From Tetrahymena thermophila SB210 (lineage: Eukaryota > Ciliophora > Oligohymenophorea > Hymenostomatida > Tetrahymenidae), in NCBI RefSeq assembly GCF_000189635.1, contig NW_002476381.1, forward strand, positions 186,001 through 250,000: a DNA stretch of 64,000 nucleotides. The letters run 5' to 3'. This document shows, one piece after another, positions 25,801 through 36,598 of the stretch. Position 1 is the first letter of the stretch. The number at the start of each line of letters is the position of its first letter. The translations under genes and the position numbers were made by a program. The notes under the pieces are model-generated. The model was given only the letters and a program-made list of their open reading frames with translations. It did not search any database and was not told where the DNA came from.

Positions 25801-26392
25801 AGAGTTGAATCTAACTTACTACCCAAATTAATTCCCGATTTCCAAACCTTCTTAGCTATTAGAGTTAGTATCTTTAGTTATCAAGCTTCCTTGAATCAAT
25901 ATATACATAAATGGGTTATTACATCTTGGGTTCAAAAGAATTTATCCTTTCTCTACAAAGCAATACTTTAAATTATAAATTATCTTATCGATTAACTTTT
26001 ATCCATATCTTTCCTTCTACATCATGAAAAATTCCATACCATCTAGCAAATCTTAAATGCTTTTAACTTGGCTAAATGATCGCTTAGTCGATTCAAGCTT
26101 GAGTGCCTCGATTCCTTTCTAATTAAAAGTGTTATTTTAAATACAAAATTAAAAATGATGTTTTATAGGATTAATTTAATTGCATTCACATCTTAATTGC
26201 AAAAATAACCATTGTAAATAAAAATAATACTTGTATAAGTTCAGTATTATCGAAAATCTCTGAATCACATCTCCTAAGTACACATTACTCTTAAGCGTTT
26301 TAATCTAAGAAAGCTTAATTTTGAGCAAAATGGCAGCTTTATTATTGATGCAGAAAGAAATGATTTGTACTTTCTAATAATTAGCTATTCAT
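22849..26392 (-). CDS. Protein with two cyclic-nucleotide-binding-like domains and Gln-rich tail
   Basis: Three exons: 26392-26231, 26118-25716 and 25397-22849; introns of 112 and 318 bp with consistent phases 0 and 1; 1037 residues. Domain 1 (about 70-187) carries the jelly-roll pattern VEKGQILL...MYILIQGSL...GNQFGQ. Domain 2 (about 190-325) is clearer: KLGQVVFDEDSQRDKIYMVKQGEFKL, then KVGDIFGEEINLVDGFPKR, the phosphate-binding cassette region. The canonical FGE is kept in domain 2 and lost in domain 1, and the usual PR-[ST]-A is altered, so nucleotide binding is doubtful, especially for domain 1. Residues from about 340 to the end are low-complexity Gln/Asn/Ser/Lys and probably disordered. 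There is no kinase or channel domain in the frame. Confidence 0.85.
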
Positions 26393-27513
26393 TATACAAT
26401 TAATTAACCTTTTTTTCTTAGTTATTATTTAATAATATTCCAAGAGAGTATTATTATTATTAAAATTTACAAATTAGATTGAAGATAGGCAAGGGTTATT
26501 AGGAAATCTATTACTTTTAATTAAATTCAAATAACCCTAACTATCAAGATATAATGACTTATAATAACCAATTACCTTTTGAATATTAATATAACAATAA
26601 TTTATGTCTCTGTTGATATAATACCTGACATTCTCTAGTCTTATTGCTAAATTTGTGGTCTTAAAGCTTGTGAAATTGATAACAAATTCTAAACTATAGA
26701 TACTAGTAATAAAATACTCTGTAAAAATAATTGATTTATGTAACCAATAAATAAAAGAAATTATTTGAAACATACACACATTAAATTTTTAAGGCAAATA
26801 TATAAAATTATTCAAAAATTTATTATTGATAATTGTTTGTATGACCAAAACTAAGCACAAACAAGCAAACTAACAAAAATAAAATTAAACTTTCAAATTC
26901 TCACAATATTTTTTGCTTTATAACAAAAAATCTATTTAAAAAACAATTTATATAGAAATTATGAGTGACAAGCATTAAAATACTTATTTCTAAATATTTA
27001 TTTAAGGTTTTAATTAAATTAAGTTATTAATATTTAGATTTCGAGCTCCTATTAAATACAAATAAAAGTTTATTTTTTATCGAATTTTATATTTAGCTCG
27101 AATACAGCTAATATTCACAATCACGAGCAAAAATACATTTTGAAAATAATATAGTTATTTTATATATTTAGGAATAGTAAGAATTATTTGATACGTTTAT
27201 CTAAAATATTGTCTTATTATCTTTTTTAGCTAGTAAAGCTGTTTATCTATTAATTGAGATATTAAATACAAAAATAGACTTTTTAAAAAATAAAACATTA
27301 AAAAAAATATTTTATTCATGTAAAAATAAAAATTGCAGTTCATCAGCTTTTGAATAAGTAAATTATTTTTTTGATAGAAAATACTCTGAGCAATAATTAT
27401 TCAATCATTAAATTTATTTGTTTTAGTTTGCAAAGGATTTAGATTTTAGAAATCAATTAAAATCACTAAAAGAAATTAAAATTTTAGACTTTGATAATTT
27501 TATAAAGTAAGAA
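26393..27513. other. Divergent spacer upstream of LSm6
   Basis: AT-rich, serving the divergent cNMP-domain and LSm6 genes. An 80-codon minus frame at 26537-26779 lacks codon structure and was not accepted. Confidence 0.55.
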
Positions 27514-27759
27514 ATGAGTTCAGCTGTTAAAAGAAATCCTACTGATTTTTTAAAGTAAATCATGGGTCGTTTAGTTAGTGTAAAATTACATAATGGAACA
27601 GAATATGTAGGAGTTTTAGCTACTTTTGATGGTTTAATGAATGTTGTGCTTCAATAAGCAGAGGAATTTGAAAATTCAGAATCAAAAAATAAATATAGCG
27701 AAATATTTATTCGTGGAAATAATGTTTTATATTTATAACAAAAAAAGAATAAAAAATGA
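27514..27759 (+). CDS. LSM6: U6 snRNA-associated Sm-like protein LSm6
   Basis: Intronless, 81 residues, the usual length for the family. Sm1 motif: DFLKQIMGRLVSVKLHNGTEYVGVL followed by ATFDGLMNVVLQQAEEF. Sm2 motif: YSEIFIRGNNVLYL. FIRGNNVLY is diagnostic of LSm6 as against SmF (which has a shorter, different Sm2). LSm6 is one subunit of the LSm2-8 ring that binds the U6 snRNA 3' oligo-U tract in the nucleus and of the LSm1-7 ring in cytoplasmic decapping. The start is the ATG at 27514, giving MSSAVKRNPTDFLK, which aligns with the N terminus of known LSm6 proteins. This is the most certain orthology call in the window. Confidence 0.95.
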
Positions 27760-28831
27760 TTGCTTACAAAAAATTTTTGTATCATATATTTGAGACTATT
27801 TATTTTATATATTGTTATAACTCTATCTATTATGCAGCTTTTGCTTGCGTTTTGCTAAAAATCATTTATCTGTTTAAATAAATTTGATTGATATTATTTA
27901 AAATAAATATCTTTTGTCTAGAAAGCAAGCAAGTATATTGAAACCTAAAATAAAAATTATTGAATTTATAAATAAACAAATAAATTAATTTTATTTTTTA
28001 TAGCTTTTCTATTCAAATGAAATCTCTAAAATTAATTATTTAATACTCTTACATGTGATTTTTAAAATTTGCTCACATCTGAAAGATTTTAATTTTGATT
28101 TTATAACTTTTAAATTTAATATTTTTAAAAATTTTAATATTATTTTTTAAAATTAGGTAAAAAGAGCAGATTTTAAATTAAATTTTAAAAATATTTTTTA
28201 TACCATTATAAAACTAAAAAAATAATAATTAATCAGAAAAAGAAATTTTATTGGATCAGTTAACTTTTAAATAGAATATTTTAAATTAAAATTTATTTTA
28301 AAAATACAACACAAAAATAAATTTAAAAAGATTTTGAAATTATTTTTAAAGTAGTTGAACTAATTTTGAAAAAATATTTTTTAAATCATTCAATTATTTT
28401 AAATATTAATTAAAATTTTAGTTCTTTTTAATTTTTTGATAAAGAATTTATTTTTAATATAAAAATAAAAAAAAGAATAAATTACTATTTAACTTATATC
28501 AAATAATTACAAAAACATTTTATTGTATTTTTTTAAGTAATTGTAGAACAAATTTTTTAGAATTTTAGATAAAGCATTATTTAGATAAATATCTATTTTT
28601 AAATTTTCTAAAGAAGATTTGAGAAGAATTTAAATTATCAATAAAATTAATTAATGGCAATTTAATTAATTTGTTTCGTTCTTAAAAATTATAAAAGATA
28701 AACATTTTTTATGATGCTTGCTTTAATTTAAATAGGTTAAGCTCTTAATGAGACATGATTTAAAGGGAAATAAAATTGGAGGTGATGACTTTTATAGTGA
28801 ACACTCTATGAATGTTTGTATGAAAAAATGA
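27760..28831. other. Spacer downstream of LSm6
   Basis: AT-rich; no gene recognised. Short frames near 28690-28830 are possible 5' parts of the frame that follows but could not be joined to it with a credible intron. Confidence 0.5.
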
Positions 28832-29125
28832 AGTTGTTTTAGTAACTTTTAAATAGATATTTCTGGAATTGATAGTTTTATTGATGAATTGAATAAATTA
28901 AATTAGATTATAGATAAATAAATGGTAGAGTGGATGGGTGTAAATACAAGATATATAACATAAATTAGTTGTTTATATGAGAAAAAGAATAATATTTATA
29001 ATTTAATTTGCGATTTCATTGTTATTTTCATTAGCTAATCTGAAAACAGTAATCTTTTTTCGTATTTGCTAGCTACTCTTAACTCAATGCTTTATTTAGA
29101 TCTATTGATTTAGTGTTGCAAATGA
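28832..29125 (+). pseudogene. Orphan open frame, possible exon or gene remnant
   Basis: An open frame of 97 codons ending at TGA 29123-29125, with no start codon at its left end. It reads like real protein in its first half (DISGIDSFIDELNKLNQIIDK, then VEWMGVNTRYITQI) and becomes hydrophobic and Cys-containing at its end. TTTTAG just before it could be a splice acceptor. No upstream exon could be attached in frame. No family recognised. It may be a gene fragment or chance. Confidence 0.25.
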
Positions 29126-29347
29126 TTATTAAAAAATTTAGTCAATACTTCATGTCTATCACTCAAGCTCACTCTGCTTCATATATTTGTTTTTTGCTTA
29201 TTTTTTGGAATAGATAAGATTAATTTATTAGCTAAATACATGGATGCGAGTTATGTCTATCAGTCAGATTATGGTGATGACTGATTAGTTACTTTTGTTT
29301 GTTTTAGTGTAGTTATAATAGATATTTTTGCTGCAATTTGAGTCCTT

Positions 29348-29692
29348 TCAATTTTAAATTTCTCTGATGAAATCATCAAGATAACGCTTAACATTACTTT
29401 TGGCATTTTACTTGCAAATATCATATTTACCGCTATTATTATTTGCCTTAAAACAGTTATAAGTTTCATTTTGGAGGAAAGCCATTCTAAATTCAAACTT
29501 TTTTTCTTCACTGCTAATTTTATCAGTGGCTTTGTTCATACAGGTGACAAATCTTTCAACATCATCTCTGCTATCGCTGAGGCATCTCTATTCGACGCCA
29601 CTGAGACTTTGAAAAACGAGCTATTCGGTTTATTGGAGCTATTACTAGAATTCGCGGGAGAAATTAAGCAATTCTTGTTCAAATTATGACAT
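29348..29692 (-). CDS. Small helical protein with twin cysteine pairs
   Basis: Intronless, 114 residues, ATG at 29692, TGA at 29348-29350. The base composition is clearly richer in G+C than its surroundings, as expected for a coding region here. Mostly helical: MSQFEQELLNFSREFQQQLQQ, then CLSDSRDDVERFVTC (a CX13C pair) and, after a helix, CFKANNNSGKYDIC (CX12C). Two Cys pairs on adjacent helices recall coiled-coil-helix proteins of the mitochondrial intermembrane space and FAM136A-like proteins, but spacings differ from the classical CX3C/CX9C. No signal peptide. Function unassigned. Confidence 0.7.
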
Positions 29693-30608
29693 GATGGTTC
29701 TTTATTTTATAGTTTTTTTGTTAATTTATTAGGTTTTATTCCTCTTTATAAGGTATTTGTTGTTTATTTAGAAATTTCTTCTTTTTTTTTATTTGTGATG
29801 AAAAATATATCTTCTTTTTTAATTATGATTTTTTGAATGTTAAATAAATTTAATATTTGATAGTCCTTCGTTTTGGGTTATATTTATATTAATTGTTCCC
29901 TAATTTTTACATTGAAAGAAATAAAGAAACAAACACAATTTAGTGAGATAGCTAGTTAATAATTCTGCGAATAAGCATTATTTTCGCAATTACATAGATA
30001 TCTTTTTCTATTACTTACCAAAGCTACCTTTTTATCTTAACTCTTCAATACATTATTAGCTGCTTGCTCGTCTAAATTATCTTTCATCAAAATATATTTT
30101 AAAGTATTTATTTATTTCTTTTTACATTTTTTGCAATTAACATTACTAACTAACACTTATTCACTTCATTTTTATCATTTTTACTTTTATAAGCAATATT
30201 TCTCATTTAATTTAAGAATTTACTATTTTTTTTAAAATGAATCTTTCTAGAAAACGCTTTTTTCTTTCATAACTAATTGTTTACATTATTTGCATACACT
30301 TAAAATTTAATTCTGATAAACCATGTCTTATTAAATTTTCTAAGAAATATTTGAAAGACTTTGCCAATTTTAATAAAATGTTAATTCTACCTAAGCTTCT
30401 ATTATTTAAATATCTTACTTTTATACACTTAAACTCTCATTTAAAAGTATTAACTTCTGCTTTCATCAGTAAATTTATGTTGAACTTTTTAAAAAATTTT
30501 TCTTAGTGCGTAGCATTTAGAAAATAAAAGAACAACTTAGAATTTTTATTTCCAAAAGATATTATTCTTATCAATTCAAATTATTAATTTTTTTCTACTG
30601 TTTGATAA
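29693..30608. other. Divergent spacer with cysteine-motif debris
   Basis: Serves as upstream region for the small Cys protein (minus) and the mitochondrial-type gene (plus). The minus strand between about 29980 and 30290 encodes scattered CKQC, CKKC and CNCE motifs in different frames. This looks like decayed coding sequence, but no frame is long enough to call. Confidence 0.4.
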
Positions 30609-32338
30609 ATGATTAAAAACGCCATCATTCAAATAGCAAGGAGCCCTCTTTAGGCTTAAAAACTTAGATTAGCATAATCCTAAATAGCTTGTTTCTTGAC
30701 CAACAATAATTATAGCAGGATTAATAGTTTATTCTAAAAAAATGTGTATCATTACAAGCAATAATACAATGTTTTCGGAGAGGAAATAGATCAAGTAACA
30801 GATCCAGCAACAGATGTTCAAGAAACAATCAATCATTTTATTCAGTATTACGCTAGAAAAGATGTCAATACTCCTAATGTTCTTGTTTCTGCTTATTTCA
30901 AATTACAAGGAGCTCGTCTTGGTACTCATTAATCTGCACTTATTATTCCTTTCTGTTTCTGTTTTTAATCAGTATCATTTAAGATTGATTCAATTTAAAA
31001 ATAGGAATAATACCATGTCATTTTTAATTAATTTTTCAATATTTTTATAGGAATTAGAGTAAAAGATGTTAAATTTTAACAATTTTTGAAACTCACTGAA
31101 GATATGATTGTAAAGAGAGAATTAAAAGGATCACATGTAAAAAATATTGCCTTTAAATTACAATAAATAGGTGTTTATACTTCCTCCATATGGAAACATA
31201 TTCTTGAATATGCTGATTAAGATTTCGATAAAATAGATGGAACAACATATATAGAAATAATTTATACTATTTACGACTCAAAAAGCGATACTGAGGTAGA
31301 AAAATACATTCAGAAAAATGAATAAAAGATAATGAAAGCTATTCGTAATTCATCTAACAATGTATTAGCTTTTGTCTAAGGAATATATTTAATAAGTAGA
31401 ATAAGAGATATCAGATAAAGTGAGAAAGAATAAATGCATTATTTAATTTAAAACAGAATTAATGATATTTATTCAGTATTTACTTCAAATTAACTTGCTG
31501 ATATCCTCTATCTCGTTTATGAACTGTTTAATGATGAGCTTAAAACTGAATAGATCAACTCATTCATTAAAAAAACATTAGATACCTTTATTGTAAAAGA
31601 TCTAGCAGAATATGACACTATGCTCTAATAATACGAATTTGTAGATAGGAAGAACGATGAAATAGGAATTTTAGACAATCTTAAATGGTCTTCAGCAGCC
31701 AAAGTTCTCACAGTTGTGTCTGATGAAGTATTTTATGACTAGAACTTGTTTAGAAGGTGATTATTTTAATTGAAAAAATAAATAATTTATGTCCTTGGAA
31801 ACTAAAGAATAAATTGATATTTTTGAAAGCTTACATTTATTAAAAATTTTATTTATTTTTAGATTATTGATCTAATAATATATACTAAAAAAGAATTGAA
31901 GACTTAACAATGAGGAAAAGTGAAACAGATATTATAGATATTGATAGTGCAAGTTTATTGTTAGAAAGTTTGATATTAATAGAAATAACAGAAGTTTAAG
32001 TTCTTTTACGTATACTCGAAATGGTTGATAGAAGATTATAAGAAGAAGGCAATAAGGCTTTTGAAATTATCCATCCTTCTAGCATTGTACGAATGATGAC
32101 TGTCCTAAATCATTTCCTCGAAATCGATATTGGTCTTGAATTTTGCGATAGGTTATAAAACTATTTTGCAGGTTTAGTAAAATCAGGTGATATAGATTAC
32201 AAACTCACTTCAGAATACCTAATTGAACTTAAAATGGCCTTCGAAGACTCAGCAATAACCCATATAAACAAAGAACTATTTTAGCATATAAATGAGCTAT
32301 TACAAAAAAAATAAATTGAAGAAAACTAATAATAATGA
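30609..32338 (+). CDS. Putative mitochondrial helical-repeat protein, unknown function
   Basis: Three exons: 30609-30921, 31051-31756 and 31894-32338; 487 residues. The N terminus MIKNAIIQIARSPLQAQKLR is Arg/Lys-rich, acid-free and amphipathic, a good mitochondrial presequence. The rest is almost all alpha-helical, with repeated motifs such as NVLVSAYFKLQGAR, IAFKLQQIGVY, LVYELFNDELK and VQVLLRILEMVDRRL. This suggests a solenoid of the kind found in organellar RNA-binding or ribosome-assembly factors, but no defined family is recognised. Intron 1 (129 bp) is ordinary. Intron 2 needs the acceptor CTAAAAAAG at 31893 to keep the frame; the more typical TTTTTAG at 31862 would end the protein 14 codons later. 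Confidence 0.7.
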
Positions 32339-32939
32339 AAAAAATTTTAATATTTATAAACTTATTTTGTATTTTTTATATTTATTTTTGTTTCATTTTA
32401 CTTTTTAAATGGTAAAATAATATGAAAAATTTATGATAAAAATCAACTTAAAATAATTTAAAGTAGATAAAAACCATAGTCAATTTATTATTTTATTTTT
32501 CATTTCTCTGCTAAAAAAGTATGTATTTTTTTAATGTGCTATCTCTATATATTTATTTATGAATTAATTTGATGGATTAATTATGAATAAATTAGATCAA
32601 TTTATCTTTGTTAAAGGAAATGATTGTATTTATTCATTATTAAAAATCAAGAGTAAAAGAGTCAAATTTATGTGGTTAATATAAATGAATTTATTATAAA
32701 AATACAAATAACAACAAAATTATTACAATAAATTTTTAGTTACTTAAATACTAAAGCAATATTTTAATATAAAAAAAATTATTATATATCTATAGTAAGC
32801 TGCACATAAAAAGTTGAAATTAAAAAGATAAAAGACATAAGAAAGATAATAAATTTATAAAAATATTCACTTTTAATTATATAACATAAAGTAATAAATA
32901 TATTCATACACACTATTATAAATACTTTTAATAAAAAAA
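32339..32939. other. Spacer between mitochondrial-type and macro-domain genes
   Basis: AT-rich; no gene seen. Confidence 0.55.
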
Positions 32940-33710
32940 ATGGGCATTTGCTGTTGTAAAAACGAGCCATAAGTTTAAGAAAAGATTCACTAAACTAATA
33001 TAACTTACAAAGATGTATTTATTACCTTCAAGCAAGGATCTATTAAAAAAGAAGAAGCTGACGTCTTAGTCATCTCTACTGACAGTTTTATTAGCAATAA
33101 GTCTACATCAATATTTAATGAGGATATGATCATCCAAAGTATCAACTAAGAAATAAAAAGTTCCAGAGGTAGAAACGAAGAGCCTCTTTAAACAGGAGAA
33201 ATTATCTTTTCTAGCCCAGGTCTGCTCAAAAATGTTAAAGAATTAGCTCACTTGGCAGTCCCCATTTGGAGAGGTGGCAATTATAATGAAATAGAGAAGA
33301 TAGTAAATGGTTATGTTAACATTTTAAAGCAATGTGAAGAAAAAGGATATTCAATAGTTATGTTCACTGACATTACATCAGGTAGATTTGGTATTCCTAA
33401 ATAGCTAGGAGCAGAATGCTTTATCTCTGCATTAAAAATATACCTAGAAAAGGAAAAAAAAACTAACTAAATTACCACAATAAAGTTCATTCATTAGTTG
33501 AAATCAAACTTAATATTTTTTGAAGAGTTCTTCTAAAAAGAAGCTGGTACTAAAGAAAAAAGTCAAGATTCTGAATATTCTGATCACCTAAAAATAGCAT
33601 ATGCATATAGTCCTGATAACAACAATTCAAAATTAGAAACAGTTGTAGAAATGAATGGATTGATTAATAATAAAAACAATCATAATGAAAAGGATGAAAA
33701 GAAAGAATGA
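32940..33710 (+). CDS. Macro-domain protein with lipidation-type N terminus
   Basis: Intronless, 256 residues, ATG at 32940. The protein begins MGICCCKNEP: Gly2 followed by three cysteines is a classic setting for N-myristoylation plus palmitoylation, so membrane tethering is likely. Residues about 24-180 match a macro (ADP-ribose-binding) domain: QGSIKKEEADVLVISTD (first strand and loop), LQTGEIIFSSPGLLKNVKEL, LAVPIWRGGN, then a helix and SIVMFTDITSGRFGIPKQLG for the phosphate loop. Several nucleotide-contact residues are unusual (the first loop has ISTD where NAAN is typical), so ADP-ribose hydrolase activity is doubtful while binding is possible. The last 60 residues are charged and low-complexity. 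Confidence 0.85.
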
Positions 33711-34331
33711 AAAAATAGCCCTAATAAATTAAAAAGTATATTAAAATATCAAAGATTTTAAAATATTTCTTTGAAATTAAATTATAAAAAATCTTAAATC
33801 ATGCTAAATTAAAAAATTAAATATTTATAAATTTATTTTGTAAAATTTTTTTATCATAAATTATTTTTTTAATTATTCATTTTAGATAATTTTATTTATT
33901 TTATTCATTTTTAAGATTATTTTATCACGATTTATTTATTTTTAATATTATCAATATAGAATATATTTAAAAGTTATTATTTTATATAAAATGTTCTTTA
34001 AATAAAATAAAAATTATTAAATTTTCTAAAGTATTTTATTTCAAGTTTTTATTTTTATACCTTAAATTATTTTTTCTTTTCGTTATTGCTTATCAATCAA
34101 TTTTAAAATATTAAAATTTATTGAAACAAAATTCAACAAAAAAATAAATAAATTTAAATTAATTTAAAGCTTTTAACATTTAAAGAAAACATTTATTAAA
34201 ATAAAATATATTTAAATTTACTATTTACCTTTTTATAAAATTTAAAAGAATTATTAGTTAATTTTTTATTAGATTTTTTGATAATTTTATTATTTTTATT
34301 ATAGTCAGAAATTCAATTTTTATGATTTTTT
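33711..34331. other. Convergent spacer
   Basis: AT-rich region between the 3' ends of the macro-domain gene and the first hydrolase. Nothing recognisable. Confidence 0.55.
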
Positions 34332-35033
34332 TCAATTCAAGTTAGATAATTTATATTCGTTGTAGAAATCATTAATAATATTTTTTAATTTATCTGTCTT
34401 TAATATAAATTTAGTTAATCCATGATTTCCATTTTCAATTGTAATAAGTTGACAATCTTTTATTTATTTTACACAGTCTACGCTGTTTTCATAAGGAACT
34501 ATTTTATCGCTAGTACCATGAATTATTAAAATATTTTTACCCATGTTTCTTTGATTTATTTTTTCAACTATTTCATTCCATTTAAAGTTTGGGGTTTATC
34601 CTACTGTGTCAAGTAGGTGTTTGAGAGCTGGACAGCAAAGCACTATAGGGCCATCCCAAATTCCTTCAGAGACTAACAAAAGTCCTATTGCTCCTCCCCA
34701 GCTACTTCCTAAGATTATATCAGGTTTGTTTATTTTTAGCTCAGCTTCTTATATGGCAAGGCAGCCTTTTAAACTATCTTCTACAGCTCTAGAGGGTCTA
34801 AAAAAATTCTTAATTAAAGTACGTAGAAAACTATTTCTTTTGTTAAGTTTCCACTTAGACATTTCCATAGAAACAAAATAGCATGTTTTGTAATTCTTTT
34901 TTAAGTATTTGTGTTTAGTTCCATTGTATCCGCATTCAAGCCCATGAAGAAAAGAGATAGACTGAGGAACAAAATGATGTTCCTTTGAATCTAAATGCTA
35001 TTTGTTATTGTTATCTTTAAGTAACTATTCCAT
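34332..35033 (-). CDS. Alpha/beta hydrolase, tandem copy 1
   Basis: Intronless, 233 residues, ATG at 35033, TGA at 34332-34334. Nucleophile elbow GSSWGGAIG (about residue 111), with Ser in G-S-S-W-G. An acid follows in IIHGTSDKIVP (about 175) and a His in ENGNHGLTKF (about 204), so the full Ser-Asp-His triad is present in the expected order. The early strand and oxyanion region is SISFLHGLECGYNG, giving the HG motif. Length and layout resemble small serine hydrolases of the YqiA/UPF0227 type. Substrate unknown; no signal peptide. The paralog lies directly upstream in the same orientation. Confidence 0.85.
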
Positions 35034-35195
35034 ATCTTCTTTTTTTATTTATTTTTTAGTTTTTAAATTAAATTATTTACATCTAAATATGTAGATTAAA
35101 TCTACTGAATTTAAACCAATTCTAATTAGGATTTCCTTAAGACTAAATTAATTCACCTTTATTTATTTTCAATAAATACAAATATAATAAGTAAA

Positions 35196-35620
35196 ATGGA
35201 AGCTAAATTATACACGACTAATCCCAATAGAAATTTAGTCACTAAAGAGTCAAACAAATTTTCAAAATTTATTAGGTGTTTTTATGTTAGAGGCGCTATC
35301 CTTACAAAACAAATTTTTTCTGGTAAGAAACAATTAAAATTTAGTTTTAAAAAATTGAAGTAGAAAACAAATTATTTAATTTTATTTCTTCATTTTTGAA
35401 ATTCAAACTATCTATTTTATTGATTAATGAAAGGAATAAAATTTTTCTTTATTACCTGATATCAACAAAAATTTTACTCTAAACAATAGAAATAATATCA
35501 TTTAGGAGTTAAAATATTATTTTCTAATTAAAAAGGAATCTAAATGCATCAAAACTCAAAAGTCAACTCATTACCTAAGGAAGAGACGCACAAAAAAGAT
35601 ATAATTTTAAAATAATATAA
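35196..35620 (+). CDS. Possible small spliced gene, 3' end unresolved
   Basis: ATG at 35196 begins a 42-codon frame (MEAKLYTTNPNRNLVTKES, then KFIRCFYVRGAIL) ending at a good donor, GGTAAGAAA (intron from 35323). An acceptor AAAAAG at 35535 leads in phase into IQMHQNSKVNSLPKEETHKKD. Codon structure fades after about 35620 although no TGA follows soon, so the end is unknown. It lies divergent to the hydrolase at 35033. A chance frame or decayed gene is as likely as a real one. Confidence 0.2.
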
Positions 35621-35887
35621 TTAATTATGTTTTTATATTATTCATATTTAGTTTTTGTGTAAGAATATTATTTTCTAATTGTACTTTTAAACAAATTATT
35701 ATCAAAAAAATTTAATACTAATTTATTTCAATATAACTTCAACAAAATTACATAAAAATATTTATTTTAATGATTATCTTTTTTAATAATTCTTTTAAAA
35801 TTATTTTCCTTCTTTTTTTATTTAAACTAAAATAAATTTTATTTAACTTTAATATTTTATTTTTAATTATTTATCAAAACATTTATT

Positions 35888-36598
35888 TCATTTATTTAGC
35901 TACTCGAGCTTGTATTTTTTATATAAATCATACATTATTCCTTTTAATCTATCATTTTTTATTATATAATCATTTAACTTGTGGTCACCGTTTTCTATAG
36001 TAATTAATTAGCAATCTTTTATCTATTTAGAGCAGTCTACGCTATTTTAATATGGGATTGTTTTGTCTTTCGTGCCATGTATAATTACAATGTTCTTACC
36101 TAAATTTTTCTAATTTATTCTATCTACGATTTCATTCCATTTATATTTAGGTGTTTACCCTACTTTATCAAGAAGGTATTTTAAAGCTGGGCAACATAGA
36201 ACTATAGGACCGTCCCAAATACCTTCAGATACCATTAATAATCCAATTCCTCCTCCCCAACTACTACCTAAAATTATATCAGGTTTGTTAACTTTCAATT
36301 CATCTTCTTAAATTTTTAAACATCCTTTTAAGCTTTCTTCGGCTGCTCTTGATGGCCTAAAAAAATTTGTACATAAATTACGTAAAAGAGAATTCTTTTT
36401 TTAGATATTCCATAATGACATGTTCATAGAAACATAGTAGCATTTTTAAAAACTATTCTGCAAATATCTGTGTTTGGAGCCATTAAAGCCACTTTCAAGT
36501 CCATGCACATAAGATGCAGATTAAGGAATTAGCTGGCTGTCTTCTTTGCTTTCTTCAACTTAGTTAAACTCTTAATTTACTACTAATTATTTATCCAT
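35888..36598 (-). CDS. Alpha/beta hydrolase, tandem copy 2
   Basis: Intronless, 236 residues, ATG at 36598, TGA at 35888-35890. Strongly similar to the hydrolase at 34332: the same GSSWGGGIG elbow, IIHGTKDKTIP acid loop and ENGDHKLND His loop, and a nearly identical central block SEGIWDGPIVLCCPALK. The N-terminal 35 residues and the C-terminal helix differ most. All triad residues are retained, so both copies are probably active. No targeting signal. The two genes are separated by 0.85 kb and share orientation, indicating a tandem duplication. Confidence 0.85.

Noticed and set aside
26537-26779. 80-codon minus frame
   Set aside because: Composition is that of random AT-rich DNA; no motif and no homologous counterpart.
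28820-28844. A 25-base Paramecium-style intron joining short frames to the frame at 28832
   Set aside because: The joined frame hits TGA soon after, and other introns in the window are 40-320 bp.
29471-29689. Plus-strand 72-codon frame
   Set aside because: Antisense of the small Cys-pair protein; the minus frame has the better start, stop and composition.
34606-34881. Plus-strand 91-codon frame
   Set aside because: Antisense shadow of the alpha/beta hydrolase at 34332-35033.
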